The notes beneath the pieces were generated by a model. The model was not told where the DNA came from, did no database searches, and saw only the letters and a list, made by a program, of their open reading frames with translations. From Ammoniphilus oxalaticus (lineage in GTDB: Bacteria > Bacillota > Bacilli > Aneurinibacillales > RAOX-1), in NCBI RefSeq assembly GCF_003609605.1, contig NZ_MCHY01000008.1, positions 682,001 through 746,000 on the forward strand: DNA of 64,000 nt, written 5' to 3'. Shown here in pieces: positions 34,858 through 43,978 of the stretch. Position numbers and translations under genes: made by a program. Numbering within the stretch: the first letter of the stretch is position 1; each line of letters begins with the position of its first letter.

Positions 34858-35757
34858 ATGAGCGAGGAACGAAAAGGGATCTGGTATGCGATAGGGGCTT
34901 ATATCTTATGGGGGATCTTGGCGATCTATTGGAAAAGTCTGCAGGACATTCCGGCTGGAGAGATCTTAGCTCATCGCGTTTTTTGGTCTTTTCTGTTTGT
35001 GGGTGTTGTATTGTTTATCAGTAAACGCATTTTTCAAGTCAAAGCCGTCCTGTCGAGTCGGAGAAATTGGATAACAGTAACGTGCAGCGGCTTTCTGATT
35101 AGCGCCAATTGGTTCACTTATATATGGGCCGTGAACAATGATCATGTCATTGAGGCCAGTTTAGGCTATTATATTAACCCCCTGTTTAGTTTTGCGTTAG
35201 GTGTGCTTGTATTAAAGGAAGGACTGCGTCGCTGGCAAGCGATTTCCATGCTGTTCGCGGCAGTCGGGGTGACTATCTTAACTATTGAGTACGGAAAATT
35301 CCCTTGGATCGCTTTATCACTCGCGTTAACCTTTGCATTCTATGGCTTAACCAAAAAAATGATCGAACTCGACTCTTTAATCGCCTTAGGCTTAGAAACG
35401 CTGATGGTGTTTCCAGTTGCTTTCTTTTATTTATTTCGGTTGGAACTGAACGGGACCAGCTCACTTTCAAGTATATCGTTGCCAACTTTTTTATTGCTGG
35501 CGAGTTCAGGGGTGATTACGGCGGTCCCTCTCTTGTGGTTCGCCCAGGCCGCAAAACGAATCCCTTATACGATGATCAGTTTTATTCAATATGTTTCACC
35601 GACGATTACACTGTTGCTGGGTATTTTTTTATACAAAGAAACGTTTACGTGGACTCACTTGATTAGTTTTGGTTTTATATGGCTCGCGTTAGCCCTCTAT
35701 ACGATCACATCCCACGGTTCTTTTGGACAAAAAAACAAGATGAAAGACTCCGCTTAG
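34858..35757 (+). CDS. rarD: RarD-type EamA transporter
   Basis: The 299-residue inner-membrane protein has ten predicted helices in two EamA halves. The RarD hallmarks are GIWYAIGAYILWGILAIYWK at the start, AHRVFWS, ISANWFTYIWAVN and SLGYYINPL. RarD homologues are drug/metabolite exporters; E. coli RarD was tied to chloramphenicol sensitivity. The substrate is unknown here. The ribosome site is GAAGGTG. It is a single gene. Confidence 0.9.
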   Translation: MSEERKGIWYAIGAYILWGILAIYWKSLQDIPAGEILAHRVFWSFLFVGVVLFISKRIFQVKAVLSSRRNWITVTCSGFLISANWFTYIWAVNNDHVIEASLGYYINPLFSFALGVLVLKEGLRRWQAISMLFAAVGVTILTIEYGKFPWIALSLALTFAFYGLTKKMIELDSLIALGLETLMVFPVAFFYLFRLELNGTSSLSSISLPTFLLLASSGVITAVPLLWFAQAAKRIPYTMISFIQYVSPTITLLLGIFLYKETFTWTHLISFGFIWLALALYTITSHGSFGQKNKMKDSA

Positions 35758-35891
35758 CGTTTGGATGGACAGACTTATCCGAAAAATTGGCTCACGGATG
35801 CCGATTGGCAGGAGCGGTATTCGTCGTCAGGATAGATGCTGTTATGAGCGATCATTTAATCGAGAAACCTTTGCAGATCTCGCATAAATCT

Positions 35892-35920
35892 CAGGGCGAC
35901 CCGTATGGGGTCGCCCTGTT
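35892..35920. terminator. Bidirectional intrinsic terminator
   Basis: CAGGGCGACCC and GGGTCGCCCTG form a perfect stem with a four-base loop. T-rich sequence follows on the right. Confidence 0.8.
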
Positions 35921-35927
35921 TGTTTTC

Positions 35928-36113
35928 TTATGATTCATCTTCTGCTAATGTATCGCCTAGATCCTCAAAAATGTGCGCGAATTCCGTGTCCGCTTCAATT
36001 TCACTAATAAAACGCACTTTCTTCAATTCTTCTTCGGTTAATGGGCGGTTTACTTTATTTTCGATAAGATTAACATATGCCTCAAATCGTTGATCATCGC
36101 TGATCGTTGTCAT
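35928..36113 (-). CDS. Small acidic hypothetical protein
   Basis: The 61-residue acidic, helical protein contains RPLTEEELKKVRFISEIEADTEFAHIF. ATG 36113 lies seven bases after AAGGGGGAG. It is a single gene between a terminator and the divergent fad operon. I do not recognise the family. Confidence 0.65.
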   Translation of the reverse strand: MTTISDDQRFEAYVNLIENKVNRPLTEEELKKVRFISEIEADTEFAHIFEDLGDTLAEDES

Positions 36114-36315
36114 CCTAAAACTCCCCCTTTCAAATAGTTAAAGTTTAGGTTCCCCTAAAGTCCACGAGCTCATCACCGATTTGCAATCCCGTATCACCCC
36201 AAAAATTAGGAAGTGTAATTTACGCCTGAAATTATCAATCCTTCTACTATTCATGCAAAGTTTGACATATAGCTTAGAAGTGAACGGGTAAAGCGATACA
36301 GCCAGGAGGGATCTA

Positions 36316-38679
36316 ATGAAACGTCAAATCAAAAAGGTAGCCGTGCTTGGTTCGGGTGTGATGGGCGCGGGAATCGCGGCCCACTTGGCCAACGTAGGGC
36401 TCAAAGTTATCTTGCTTGATCGCCCAATCGGCGAGGCGAGCAACGATCGAAATCAGTTGACGCAATCAGCTATTACCGAGTTAGCGAAACAGAAACCGAG
36501 TCCGCTTTACAGCAAAACCTCTCTTGAAAGAATCCAAATCGGAAATTTTGAGGATGATTTGTCGCTGCTTGGGCAAGCCGATTGGATCGTTGAAGCGGTA
36601 GTTGAGGATCTATCAGTGAAGCGACAACTACTTGCTCAAGTGGAAAAACATCGGCGTCCTGGTTCCGTTATTAGCAGTAATACGTCTGGCATCTCTATTT
36701 CGAAAATGGCCGCTGGCCGTTCGGATGAATTTAGACAACATTTTTTAGGGACCCATTTTTTTAATCCCCCACGCTACATGAAGTTGTTAGAACTGATCCC
36801 AACGACCGATACCTCTCAGGAAATCATCTCTACCATGATTCATTTTAGTGAATTCACGCTTGGCAAAGGTGTTGTGATCGCCAAAGATACACCCAATTTT
36901 ATCGCGAATCGGATCGGTGTGTACGGTTTGTTAGCGACGCTGGAAGAAATGGATCGCTACGGTTTATCGGTGTCGGACGTTGATCAGTTAACGGGAACAG
37001 CGATTGGCAGACCGCGCAGCGCGACCTTCCGCGCGCTGGATTTAGTTGGGCTCGACACATTTTTGCGTGTGGCTGAAAATGTGCGGGAGCATGTTACCGA
37101 CCCACTCGAAAAAGCGGTCTTTACCGCGCCAAAAATCATCTCCAGTCTCGTCGCTCAAGGCCATTTCGGCGAAAAATCCGGTAAAGGCTTCTATCAAAAA
37201 CAGAAAACAGCCGAAGGTCGAGTGATCCATCAGTTGAACGTACAAACGGAACAATATGAGCCGTCGAAACGGTCCACGTTTGCTTGTTTAGAACAGGCGA
37301 AACAACGAACGCAACTCGCTGAGAAAATCAGAACCATTGCCTATGCGGAAGATGCTGGCGGGCAATTTGTTTGGCAAGTGTTGAAGCGAACGTTGTTGTA
37401 CGCCGCAGCAAAAATCCCCGAAATTTCCGATGATATTGTTGCGGTCGATCAAGCGATGAAATGGGGTTTTAATTGGGAACTAGGTCCATTTGAAACATGG
37501 GATGCGCTCGGCTTGGAACGATCGATTCGGCGAATGAAAGAAGAAGGGGAAACGATCCCGCGCTGGGTGGAGAAGCTCGTGGAAGCCGGTCATTCCCAGT
37601 TTTATAAGCAAGAGGATGCGCAAATGCTTTATGTTCAACTGAATGGACAATGGCAAGAGCGCCAGCGGACCGATCGAGCGATCTGCTTATCGGAGTTGAA
37701 ACAACAAGGACGCGTAGCGCAAAAGAATGCGGGCGCAAGTTTAATCGATTTAGGTGACGGAGTTGCTTGCCTTGAGTTTCATTCGCCACACAATGCGTTA
37801 GGTTCAGATACATTGGAAATGGTTCGTTTGTCACTCGAGGAGGTCCGAAAAAATTATGTCGGTTTGGTGATTGGCAACCAAGCTCGAAATTTTAGTGTCG
37901 GCGCCAACTTGATGATGTTGTTACTGGAAGCCCAAAACGAGAATTGGTTTGAGATTGAACAGCTCGTACGGCAATTTCAAACGATGGCCATGGAAATGAA
38001 ATATTTTGAAAAACCAATCGTTGCCGCGCCATATGCTCGAACATTAGGCGGGGGTGTAGAAATTTGTTTGCCAGCCGCGCGCGTTCAGGCGGCGGCCGAA
38101 ACATATATGGGTTTAGTCGAAGTAGGTGTCGGGCTGATTCCAGGCGGGGCCGGGACAAAAGAAATGCTCGTTCGAGCAATTGCCGCCGCGGATATCGATG
38201 GCAAAGTCGATTTGCAACCGTATGTGAATCGCGTATTTGAAACGATTGCGATGGCTAAAGTCTCGACAAGCGCCGTAGAAGCGCAACAACTTGGCTATTT
38301 GCGAGCGACTGATCAAATTTCTATTAACGAAGATCATCAATTATACGAAGCGAAGCAAGCCGTGATTGGGTTGGCGAAGGCAGGTTATGTTCCGCCAATC
38401 GCCCGTAAAATAAGGGTCGTTGGCGAATCGGGGTTAGCGGTGATGAAGCTCGGCGTTTATCAGTTAAAGACAGGCGGTTATATTACTGAGCATGATGCGA
38501 AGATCGCGGGCAAGTTAGCGAGTGTGCTGGCCGGAGGAGCTTTGTCGGCAAACACCGAAGTATCGGAACAATATTTGCTTGACTTGGAGCGTGAAGCCTT
38601 TTTGAGTCTCTGCGGGGAACCGAAAAGTCAAGCCAGAATGCAACATATGCTGCTGAAAAACAAACCGCTCAGAAATTAA
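36316..38679 (+). CDS. fadN: FadN: 3-hydroxyacyl-CoA dehydrogenase/enoyl-CoA hydratase
   Basis: A 787-residue bifunctional enzyme of fatty acid beta-oxidation. The N-terminal NAD-binding domain has GSGVMGAGIAAHLANVG. It is followed by the 3HCDH domains (SSNTSGISISKMA, GTHFFNPPRYMKLLELIP, GFNWELGPFETWD) and a C-terminal crotonase domain (about 475-680) with VVAAPYARTLGGG-like oxyanion residues and a conserved Glu in MGLVEVGVGLIPGGAGT. The dehydrogenase-then-hydratase order is the Bacillus FadN arrangement, opposite to E. coli FadB. The start has CAGGAGGG upstream. It is the first gene of fadN-fadA-fadE. Confidence 0.94.
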   Translation: MKRQIKKVAVLGSGVMGAGIAAHLANVGLKVILLDRPIGEASNDRNQLTQSAITELAKQKPSPLYSKTSLERIQIGNFEDDLSLLGQADWIVEAVVEDLSVKRQLLAQVEKHRRPGSVISSNTSGISISKMAAGRSDEFRQHFLGTHFFNPPRYMKLLELIPTTDTSQEIISTMIHFSEFTLGKGVVIAKDTPNFIANRIGVYGLLATLEEMDRYGLSVSDVDQLTGTAIGRPRSATFRALDLVGLDTFLRVAENVREHVTDPLEKAVFTAPKIISSLVAQGHFGEKSGKGFYQKQKTAEGRVIHQLNVQTEQYEPSKRSTFACLEQAKQRTQLAEKIRTIAYAEDAGGQFVWQVLKRTLLYAAAKIPEISDDIVAVDQAMKWGFNWELGPFETWDALGLERSIRRMKEEGETIPRWVEKLVEAGHSQFYKQEDAQMLYVQLNGQWQERQRTDRAICLSELKQQGRVAQKNAGASLIDLGDGVACLEFHSPHNALGSDTLEMVRLSLEEVRKNYVGLVIGNQARNFSVGANLMMLLLEAQNENWFEIEQLVRQFQTMAMEMKYFEKPIVAAPYARTLGGGVEICLPAARVQAAAETYMGLVEVGVGLIPGGAGTKEMLVRAIAAADIDGKVDLQPYVNRVFETIAMAKVSTSAVEAQQLGYLRATDQISINEDHQLYEAKQAVIGLAKAGYVPPIARKIRVVGESGLAVMKLGVYQLKTGGYITEHDAKIAGKLASVLAGGALSANTEVSEQYLLDLEREAFLSLCGEPKSQARMQHMLLKNKPLRN

Positions 38680-38715
38680 ACGAAAATCAAGGAATGGATT
38701 GAAGGGGGAATCGAT

Positions 38716-39897
38716 GTGCGCGAGGCCGTGCTTGTCTCAGGAGTTAGAACAGCTATCGGCAGAGCTGGAAGAGGATCATTAAAAAATACGCGACCCGAAG
38801 ATTTAGGCGGTTTGGTTGTCAAAGAAGCTTTGCGTCGGGCGCCTGGCGTATCCGCCGAGGAGATTGAAGATGTCATTATTGGGTGCGCCATGCCCGAAGG
38901 GGAACAAGGATTCAACCTTGGAAGAATCGTTGCCGCGCGAGCGGGATTTCCGCATTCGACGCCAGGCTTTACGATTAATCGCTTCTGTTCTTCAGGTTTG
39001 CAATCGATTGCCTTAGCCGCTGAACGGATTATGTGCGGATTTGCCGATACGATTGTTGCAGGCGGCGTGGAAAGCATGAGTATGATTCCGATGGAAGGCT
39101 ATCGCCCGTTGCCCAATCCGTATCTCGTCGAACATTATCCCGAGTTGTATATTTCGATGGGACATACGGCGGAAAATGTGGCGGAGCGTTACGGTGTTAG
39201 TCGGACGGAACAGGATGCTTTTGCGGTAGAAAGTCATCGTAAAGCGGCTGCGGCAATTGCCAAAGGTCGTTTTAAAGATGAAATTACGCCTGTGGAGATT
39301 AAAGAAACGTTTTTAGACGAACAAGAACAGCTGCAAACGCGTCAACTCATTTTCGATAAAGATGAAGGGGTTCGGCCGCAAACGAATATGGAAATATTGG
39401 CGTCGCTGCGACCTGCTTTTAAACAAAATGGAACGGTCACAGCGGGCAACTCCTCGCAGAGAAGTGACGGCGCGGCTGCAGTAGTCGTCATGGAACGGGG
39501 AAAAGCGGAAGCGCTTGGACTTAAACCGATGGCGATTTTTCGCTCTTTCGCGCTTGGTGGTGTTGAACCGAGTGTGATGGGCATCGGGCCTGTCGTGGCG
39601 ATCCCGAAGGCATTGCAACTGGCTGGCGTTTCGCAAGATCAGATCGACTTATTTGAAATTAATGAAGCGTTTGCATCACAGTGCAAATATGTAATTCGCC
39701 ATCTAGGGATCGATGAGCAGAAAGTGAATGTGAATGGCGGAGCGATTGCTCTTGGGCATCCGCTAGGGTGCACAGGAACCAAATTAACGGTCTCCTTAAT
39801 GTATGAGGCTCAAAAAAGAGCCAGTCGTTATGGACTTGTCAGCATGTGTATCGGCGGTGGAATGGGGGCTGCGGCTGTATTTGAATTTTTACCGTAG
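38716..39897 (+). CDS. fadA: Acetyl-CoA C-acyltransferase (3-ketoacyl-CoA thiolase)
   Basis: The 393-residue thiolase performs the last step of the beta-oxidation cycle. The acylated cysteine is Cys91 in NRFCSSGLQSIA. The His motif is FEINEAFA and the second cysteine motif is GGAIALGHPLGCTGTK. It starts at GTG 38716, six bases after GGGGGAA and 36 bases after fadN. It is the second gene of the operon. Confidence 0.95.
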   Translation: MREAVLVSGVRTAIGRAGRGSLKNTRPEDLGGLVVKEALRRAPGVSAEEIEDVIIGCAMPEGEQGFNLGRIVAARAGFPHSTPGFTINRFCSSGLQSIALAAERIMCGFADTIVAGGVESMSMIPMEGYRPLPNPYLVEHYPELYISMGHTAENVAERYGVSRTEQDAFAVESHRKAAAAIAKGRFKDEITPVEIKETFLDEQEQLQTRQLIFDKDEGVRPQTNMEILASLRPAFKQNGTVTAGNSSQRSDGAAAVVVMERGKAEALGLKPMAIFRSFALGGVEPSVMGIGPVVAIPKALQLAGVSQDQIDLFEINEAFASQCKYVIRHLGIDEQKVNVNGGAIALGHPLGCTGTKLTVSLMYEAQKRASRYGLVSMCIGGGMGAAAVFEFLP

Positions 39898-39912
39898 AAA
39901 GGAGAATGGGCC

Positions 39913-41694
39913 ATGAATCAAGTTCCGAACATCGTTAAAGGAGGAAGTTTTGTTTTGGAGGATGTGACTCCTCAGCAGGTGTTTACGCCCGAGGATATGA
40001 CCGAAGAACAACGAATGATTGCAACGATGACCGCGGAATTTATTGAAAAGGAAGTCTCTCCCCAAGATGAGCAAATCGAAGGTCAAAACTTTGCGATGCT
40101 CGTTCATTATTTAAAGCAGGCGGGGGAGTTGGGGTTACTTGGGGCTGAGGTGCCTGAAGAGTACGGTGGGGCAGATCTAGATCAGATTAGCGCCATGTTA
40201 ATCACCGAAAATATGACGCGCGGGTCTTCCTTCGCTCTCAGTCATGGAGCCCATGTCGGGATTGGCAGCTTGCCAATCGTGTTGTTCGGAACAGAAGCGC
40301 AAAAGCAAAAATACTTGCCTGATTTGGCCACGGGGAAAAAAATCGCGGCCTATTGTCTGACCGAACCCTCCTCTGGATCCGACGCTCTTGGGGCAAAGAC
40401 GACTGCCGTTTTAAGCGCGGATGGCAAGAGTTATACGTTGAACGGAACAAAGCAGTACATCACAAACGCGGGTTTTGCCGATGTATTTATCGTATACGCC
40501 AAAGTGGACGGCGAGAAGTTTACTGCTTTTATAGTAGATAAAGAAACACTGGGGGTTTCGACGGGCCCAGAGGAAAGAAAGATGGGCATTAAAGGATCAT
40601 CGACTCGGTCGTTGATTTTAGAGGAGGCCGAAGTGTCCATTGAAAATACGCTTGGGGAAATTGGCAAAGGCCACCTCATCGCCTTTAATATTTTAAATGT
40701 TGGACGATATAAACTTGCGGCTGGTTGTGTTGGCACGAGCAAGTGGGTGATTGAATTATCCGTAAAATACGCCAAGGAACGCAAGCAATTCAATCGTCCT
40801 TTAACGCAATTTCCGCTCATTCAAAAAAAACTAGCGGAGATGGCGATCCGCGCCTATGCGATGGAAAGTATGGTCTTTCGCACGGGCGGTTTATTGGAAC
40901 AAGCGCGTCAAAGCATCGATCCGTCAGATTCGGATGTAACGGAGCAGATCGTTCAAACGCTGGAAGAATACGCGTTGGAATGTTCCATCAATAAAGTGTA
41001 TGCTTCGGAAGCTTTGGATTTTATCGCGGATGAAGGTGTGCAAATTCACGGTGGATATGGATACACCGAAGATTATTTGGTTGAGCGTATTTACCGTGAT
41101 GCTAGGATCAATCGCATTTTTGAGGGGACCAACGAAATCAACCGCTTGCTGATTCCCGCCACATTGTTGAGAAAAGCGATGAAAGGTGAAGTTCCGCTAT
41201 TTGCCGCAGTAAAACAGTTGCAAGAAGAATTGATTGCGTATCTTCCTCCAACGTTAAACGGGGATCCGTTGCAAATAGCGCAGGCGATGATTTATTCTGC
41301 TAAAAAAATGTTTTTGTTAGCGGGTGGCGTCGCAGTGGAGGTGTACCAACAGCGGTTGGAGGATGAACAGGAGATTTTGGAAAGCCTAGCGGATATGATG
41401 ATTGAAATTTTTGCGATGGAAAGCGCTTATCTTCGCGCTTGCAAAGCGACTGAAGTCGATGGAGCGAATAAAGCAAGCCAAAAAATAAAGATGACAACTG
41501 TTTGTGTGTACGAATCATTTGCTAAAGTAGAACAGAAGATAAAAGGGGTTTTAGCGGCTGTTTCGGAAGGGGATTCGCTGCGGATGCAATTATCGATTGT
41601 TAATAAACTTGTTCGTTTCCCGCTTGTTAACCTTATTTCTTTAAAAAGGGAAATTGCCCAAAGAATTATTGAGGCGGAGAGATACATCACGTAG
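39913..41694 (+). CDS. fadE: Acyl-CoA dehydrogenase FadE
   Basis: The 593-residue FAD enzyme makes the first double bond of beta-oxidation. The acyl-CoA dehydrogenase core (residues 35-425) has YCLTEPSSGSDALG, the FAD/substrate motif KQYITNAGFADVF and the C-terminal GVQIHGGYGYTEDY...RDARINRIFEGTNEI region. The extra 160-residue helical C-terminus is normal for the Bacillus FadE type. GAAAGGAG precedes ATG 39913. Electrons would pass to electron transfer flavoprotein, which is not encoded here. Confidence 0.94.
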   Translation: MNQVPNIVKGGSFVLEDVTPQQVFTPEDMTEEQRMIATMTAEFIEKEVSPQDEQIEGQNFAMLVHYLKQAGELGLLGAEVPEEYGGADLDQISAMLITENMTRGSSFALSHGAHVGIGSLPIVLFGTEAQKQKYLPDLATGKKIAAYCLTEPSSGSDALGAKTTAVLSADGKSYTLNGTKQYITNAGFADVFIVYAKVDGEKFTAFIVDKETLGVSTGPEERKMGIKGSSTRSLILEEAEVSIENTLGEIGKGHLIAFNILNVGRYKLAAGCVGTSKWVIELSVKYAKERKQFNRPLTQFPLIQKKLAEMAIRAYAMESMVFRTGGLLEQARQSIDPSDSDVTEQIVQTLEEYALECSINKVYASEALDFIADEGVQIHGGYGYTEDYLVERIYRDARINRIFEGTNEINRLLIPATLLRKAMKGEVPLFAAVKQLQEELIAYLPPTLNGDPLQIAQAMIYSAKKMFLLAGGVAVEVYQQRLEDEQEILESLADMMIEIFAMESAYLRACKATEVDGANKASQKIKMTTVCVYESFAKVEQKIKGVLAAVSEGDSLRMQLSIVNKLVRFPLVNLISLKREIAQRIIEAERYIT

Positions 41695-41733
41695 GATGAT
41701 GGGCGAAACAGGCGGGAGAGGAGGCCCGTTGTG

Positions 41734-41922
41734 CTGTAAAGGTCTTAACTCCCGTTACAGACGGTGAGGGTGTGTATCTAGTTCTGTAGTGGTCTCAGCT
41801 CCCGTTGTAACCGAGAAATCCTCGCTCGGGTACTGTTTGATCGCCTGCAAGGGTCAGAACTCCCGTTCCAGCCGATTGGAAGTTGTCATCTCGCGTTGTA
41901 AAGGTCAAAACTCCCGTTGCAT
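41734..41922. repeat. Cluster of four degenerate 27-bp repeats after the fad operon
   Basis: The element CTGTAAAGGTCTTAACTCCCGTTACAG and its variants begin at 41734, 41784, 41845 and 41895, spaced 50, 61 and 50 bases apart. All four share GGTC, a variable pair, and A(A/G)CTCCCGTT. The first copy has perfectly complementary ends (CTGTAA/TTACAG); later copies are eroded. No gene lies in the cluster. It sits in the 338-base gap between convergent fadE and the spore lipoprotein gene. It is unrelated in sequence to the 82-bp array but similar in size and setting. Confidence 0.75.
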
Positions 41923-41975
41923 TTTGGGCCGATAAATATGCCCGTTCACCCGAACTCCGCCTCGTTAAACGCGCC

Positions 41976-42027
41976 AAAAAAGCAGGCAGAGGGAATTAGT
42001 GAAGGCCTTCCACCTCATGCCTGCTTT
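41976..42027. terminator. Probable intrinsic terminator
   Basis: AAAAAGCAGGCA pairs with TGCCTGCTTTT, with a nested AAGGCCTT in the loop. It is the likely end point for both the fad operon and the convergent lipoprotein gene. Confidence 0.65.
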
Positions 42028-42032
42028 TCCAT

Positions 42033-42560
42033 TTAGCGGGATGGTTGTTCTTTAACTTGTTCTAAAATCCGCGTAAAGTGTGGCTCATACGGTTGAGTCG
42101 TATTAATCGTCGCGCCTTGCTCTACGGATCTTCTGGCTCGGATCATTTGTTTTTGTAATAAATCGTTCGTCGTAAAATACAAGTTATAGTTGTAGAGGTC
42201 AGGTTCTTTAGAAAGTAGACGATCTCGTGTCAGTTCAACCGTTTCATGATGCGGCTGCCAAGGATCCGCCTTGGTCGTGAGGCCAATAATGATATCTTTT
42301 CCTTGTCTCAGCACGATCGCTTTTTGAACATTGTATACGCGTGTTGCTTCAGTAGAAATTCGACGGTCAAGCTCAGGATGTTGCGTTTGGTTTTGTTCTT
42401 TAAAAGTATAAGGTCGGCGATGGTTGAATTCTTTCGCGATATACCGATCCGAATTGATTTCTCGTTTGTGTTGTTTGACTTCAATGCCATCACGCGTTGG
42501 ACCGCTGTTGCAGCCCGCCAGTAACGATAGAGCTAAAATCGATACAAGCGCAATTCTCAA
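42033..42560 (-). CDS. YhcN/YlaJ-type sporulation lipoprotein
   Basis: The 175-residue lipoprotein has a signal peptide and the lipobox SLLAGC (Cys15 or nearby). The rest fits the spore YhcN/YlaJ domain: HPELDRRISTEATRVYNVQKA, then DIIIGLTTKAD and LYFTTNDLLQKQMIRARR. These proteins localise to the spore inner membrane region and affect germination or outgrowth. The start is TTG 42560, eight bases after GGGAGGTG; the much longer frame upstream overlaps the divergent SASP gene and is spurious. Confidence 0.78.
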   Translation of the reverse strand: MRIALVSILALSLLAGCNSGPTRDGIEVKQHKREINSDRYIAKEFNHRRPYTFKEQNQTQHPELDRRISTEATRVYNVQKAIVLRQGKDIIIGLTTKADPWQPHHETVELTRDRLLSKEPDLYNYNLYFTTNDLLQKQMIRARRSVEQGATINTTQPYEPHFTRILEQVKEQPSR

Positions 42561-42675
42561 ATGAGCTACACCTCCCTTGTTAGTTTGGACTTTTCCCGTT
42601 CGCGTACCCAAGGAAATTTTTAGGTCGGGTAAAAACACAAAGACCGGCGATAATAGGATTGGAGGTGCATTCCAC

Positions 42676-42894
42676 TTGAGTAGAAACCGCCTGGTTGTTC
42701 CAGAAGCCGAAAACTTAATGGATCGTCTAAAACTGGAGACAGCGCGAGAGCTTGGTCTTGATGATGACATCCAAGAGAAAGGTTGGGGCAACATGACCAC
42801 ACGTGAAGTGGGGAAAATTGGTGGGAATATGGTGAAAAAGATGATTGCCTTCGCTCAAAGAGAGATGGCGAACCATCCAGACCAGCTTAAGTAA
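42676..42894 (+). CDS. Alpha/beta-type small acid-soluble spore protein
   Basis: The 72-residue protein carries the GPR-protease site region KLETARELG and the DNA-binding helix GGNMVKKMIAFAQREM. NLMDRLKLETARELGL followed by WGNMTTREVGKIGG is the typical alpha/beta SASP order, closest in feel to the SspF-like subgroup. It would coat and protect spore DNA. The start is TTG 42676, eight bases after GGAGGTG. It is divergent from the spore lipoprotein gene, with a 115-base shared promoter region. Confidence 0.88.
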   Translation: MSRNRLVVPEAENLMDRLKLETARELGLDDDIQEKGWGNMTTREVGKIGGNMVKKMIAFAQREMANHPDQLK

Positions 42895-42911
42895 GGGGAC
42901 CTCTCAAAGAA

Positions 42912-42944
42912 GAAAAGGGAAGCCGAAATTGGCTTCCCTTTTTA
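42912..42944. terminator. Intrinsic terminator
   Basis: AAAAGGGAAGCC pairs with GGCTTCCCTTTT and is followed by TTA. It sits between convergent genes. Confidence 0.82.
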
Positions 42945-42970
42945 TGTGTTTAGCAGCTATAAGAGCGAGT

Positions 42971-43762
42971 TTAAGCAATCGATCGAATAACTGCTTCTAA
43001 CTCGGTCAAATCGTGGATTTCATATGTGGGCACGATTGCATCATCCCGGGCAACGCCGCGCCGATTAAGCCAAGCCGAAGGTATTCCTGTTCGATTGGCG
43101 CCGAGGATATCGGTTGTAAGTTTATCCCCAACCATGATGGCCTCATTGTTATCCACAGACAATAATTCGAGGGCATGTTCAAAGATGGAGTGGTCTGGTT
43201 TTCCAATTCCGAATTGGCCTGAAATGACAATGTGATCAAAATAAGCGGCCAGTTCGGGCACGGCGGATAGTTTTTCTTTTTGCAAATCAGGTGACCCGTT
43301 TGTAAGCAATAATAAAGGATATTTTTCTTTTAGTTGATCGAGCGCGGAATAGGTTTCTTCATAGACGATCGGTCGTTTGCGACGCTCAGCGGGAAAAAGT
43401 TCGGCTAAACTTTCACCTAGTTCAGGATCGTGAACACCGATTTGTTCTAGTCCCATCGTCCAAGCATCGCGTCGATAGGCAGGTACAATTTCACGCATTT
43501 TGTGAAATTCTGCTTGTTCCCCCTCCTTAAAATCGCCCCACAAGCCTTCGAATGGATTAATCCCGATTTTTTCTGTAAAAGGATATGTTTCATATGACAT
43601 GTATAGCTCGCGGGCTTGTTGACGCACGGCCTCCTCTAATTGTTCAGGCTGTAATTCGTATTGTTCCGCCGCTTTTTGGCATGTGGCTGAAAAAGCTTCT
43701 TCGACACTGCGTTCATCCCAGAGTAACGTGTCATCGAGGTCAAAAAATATCGCTTTAATCAT
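42971..43762 (-). CDS. HAD-superfamily hydrolase (YsaA-like phosphatase)
   Basis: The 263-residue enzyme has the four HAD motifs: catalytic FFDLDDTLLWD (residues 6-16), LLLTNGS, the lysine region GIGKPD, and MVGDKLTTDILGA. A helical cap follows motif I. Overall it resembles Bacillus YsaA, reported as a phosphoserine phosphatase-like enzyme, and YjjG-type nucleotidases. The substrate cannot be decided from sequence alone. TAGGAGC lies 12 bases before the ATG. Confidence 0.82.
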   Translation of the reverse strand: MIKAIFFDLDDTLLWDERSVEEAFSATCQKAAEQYELQPEQLEEAVRQQARELYMSYETYPFTEKIGINPFEGLWGDFKEGEQAEFHKMREIVPAYRRDAWTMGLEQIGVHDPELGESLAELFPAERRKRPIVYEETYSALDQLKEKYPLLLLTNGSPDLQKEKLSAVPELAAYFDHIVISGQFGIGKPDHSIFEHALELLSVDNNEAIMVGDKLTTDILGANRTGIPSAWLNRRGVARDDAIVPTYEIHDLTELEAVIRSIA

Positions 43763-43898
43763 GAATGAAATTTAGCTCCTATCTGTGATCAATCTTTCTT
43801 TTCTTTCTATCTATTTTAGCATGACCCGAATGGTCCGTGGACATGACTAAACAATTCAAAAAGTGATAACCAATCATAGAAGGTAAAGTGTTGTTATT

Positions 43899-43927
43899 TT
43901 GACAATGTTTTCTGAAAACATTTTAGT
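43899..43927 (+). promoter_or_regulatory. Promoter with a palindromic operator in the spacer
   Basis: A consensus -35 TTGACA lies at 43899-43904. AATGTTTTCTGAAAACATT (43904-43922) is a perfect 19-base palindrome filling the spacer, and TTTAGT at 43922-43927 is the matching -10. This is a classical repressor site in front of the GGDEF-EAL gene. The repressor is not identified. Confidence 0.55.
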
Positions 43928-43978
43928 GTAAGATAAAATTTGAACGATTGATTGGATTTTTGGGGGGATGGACTAAAT

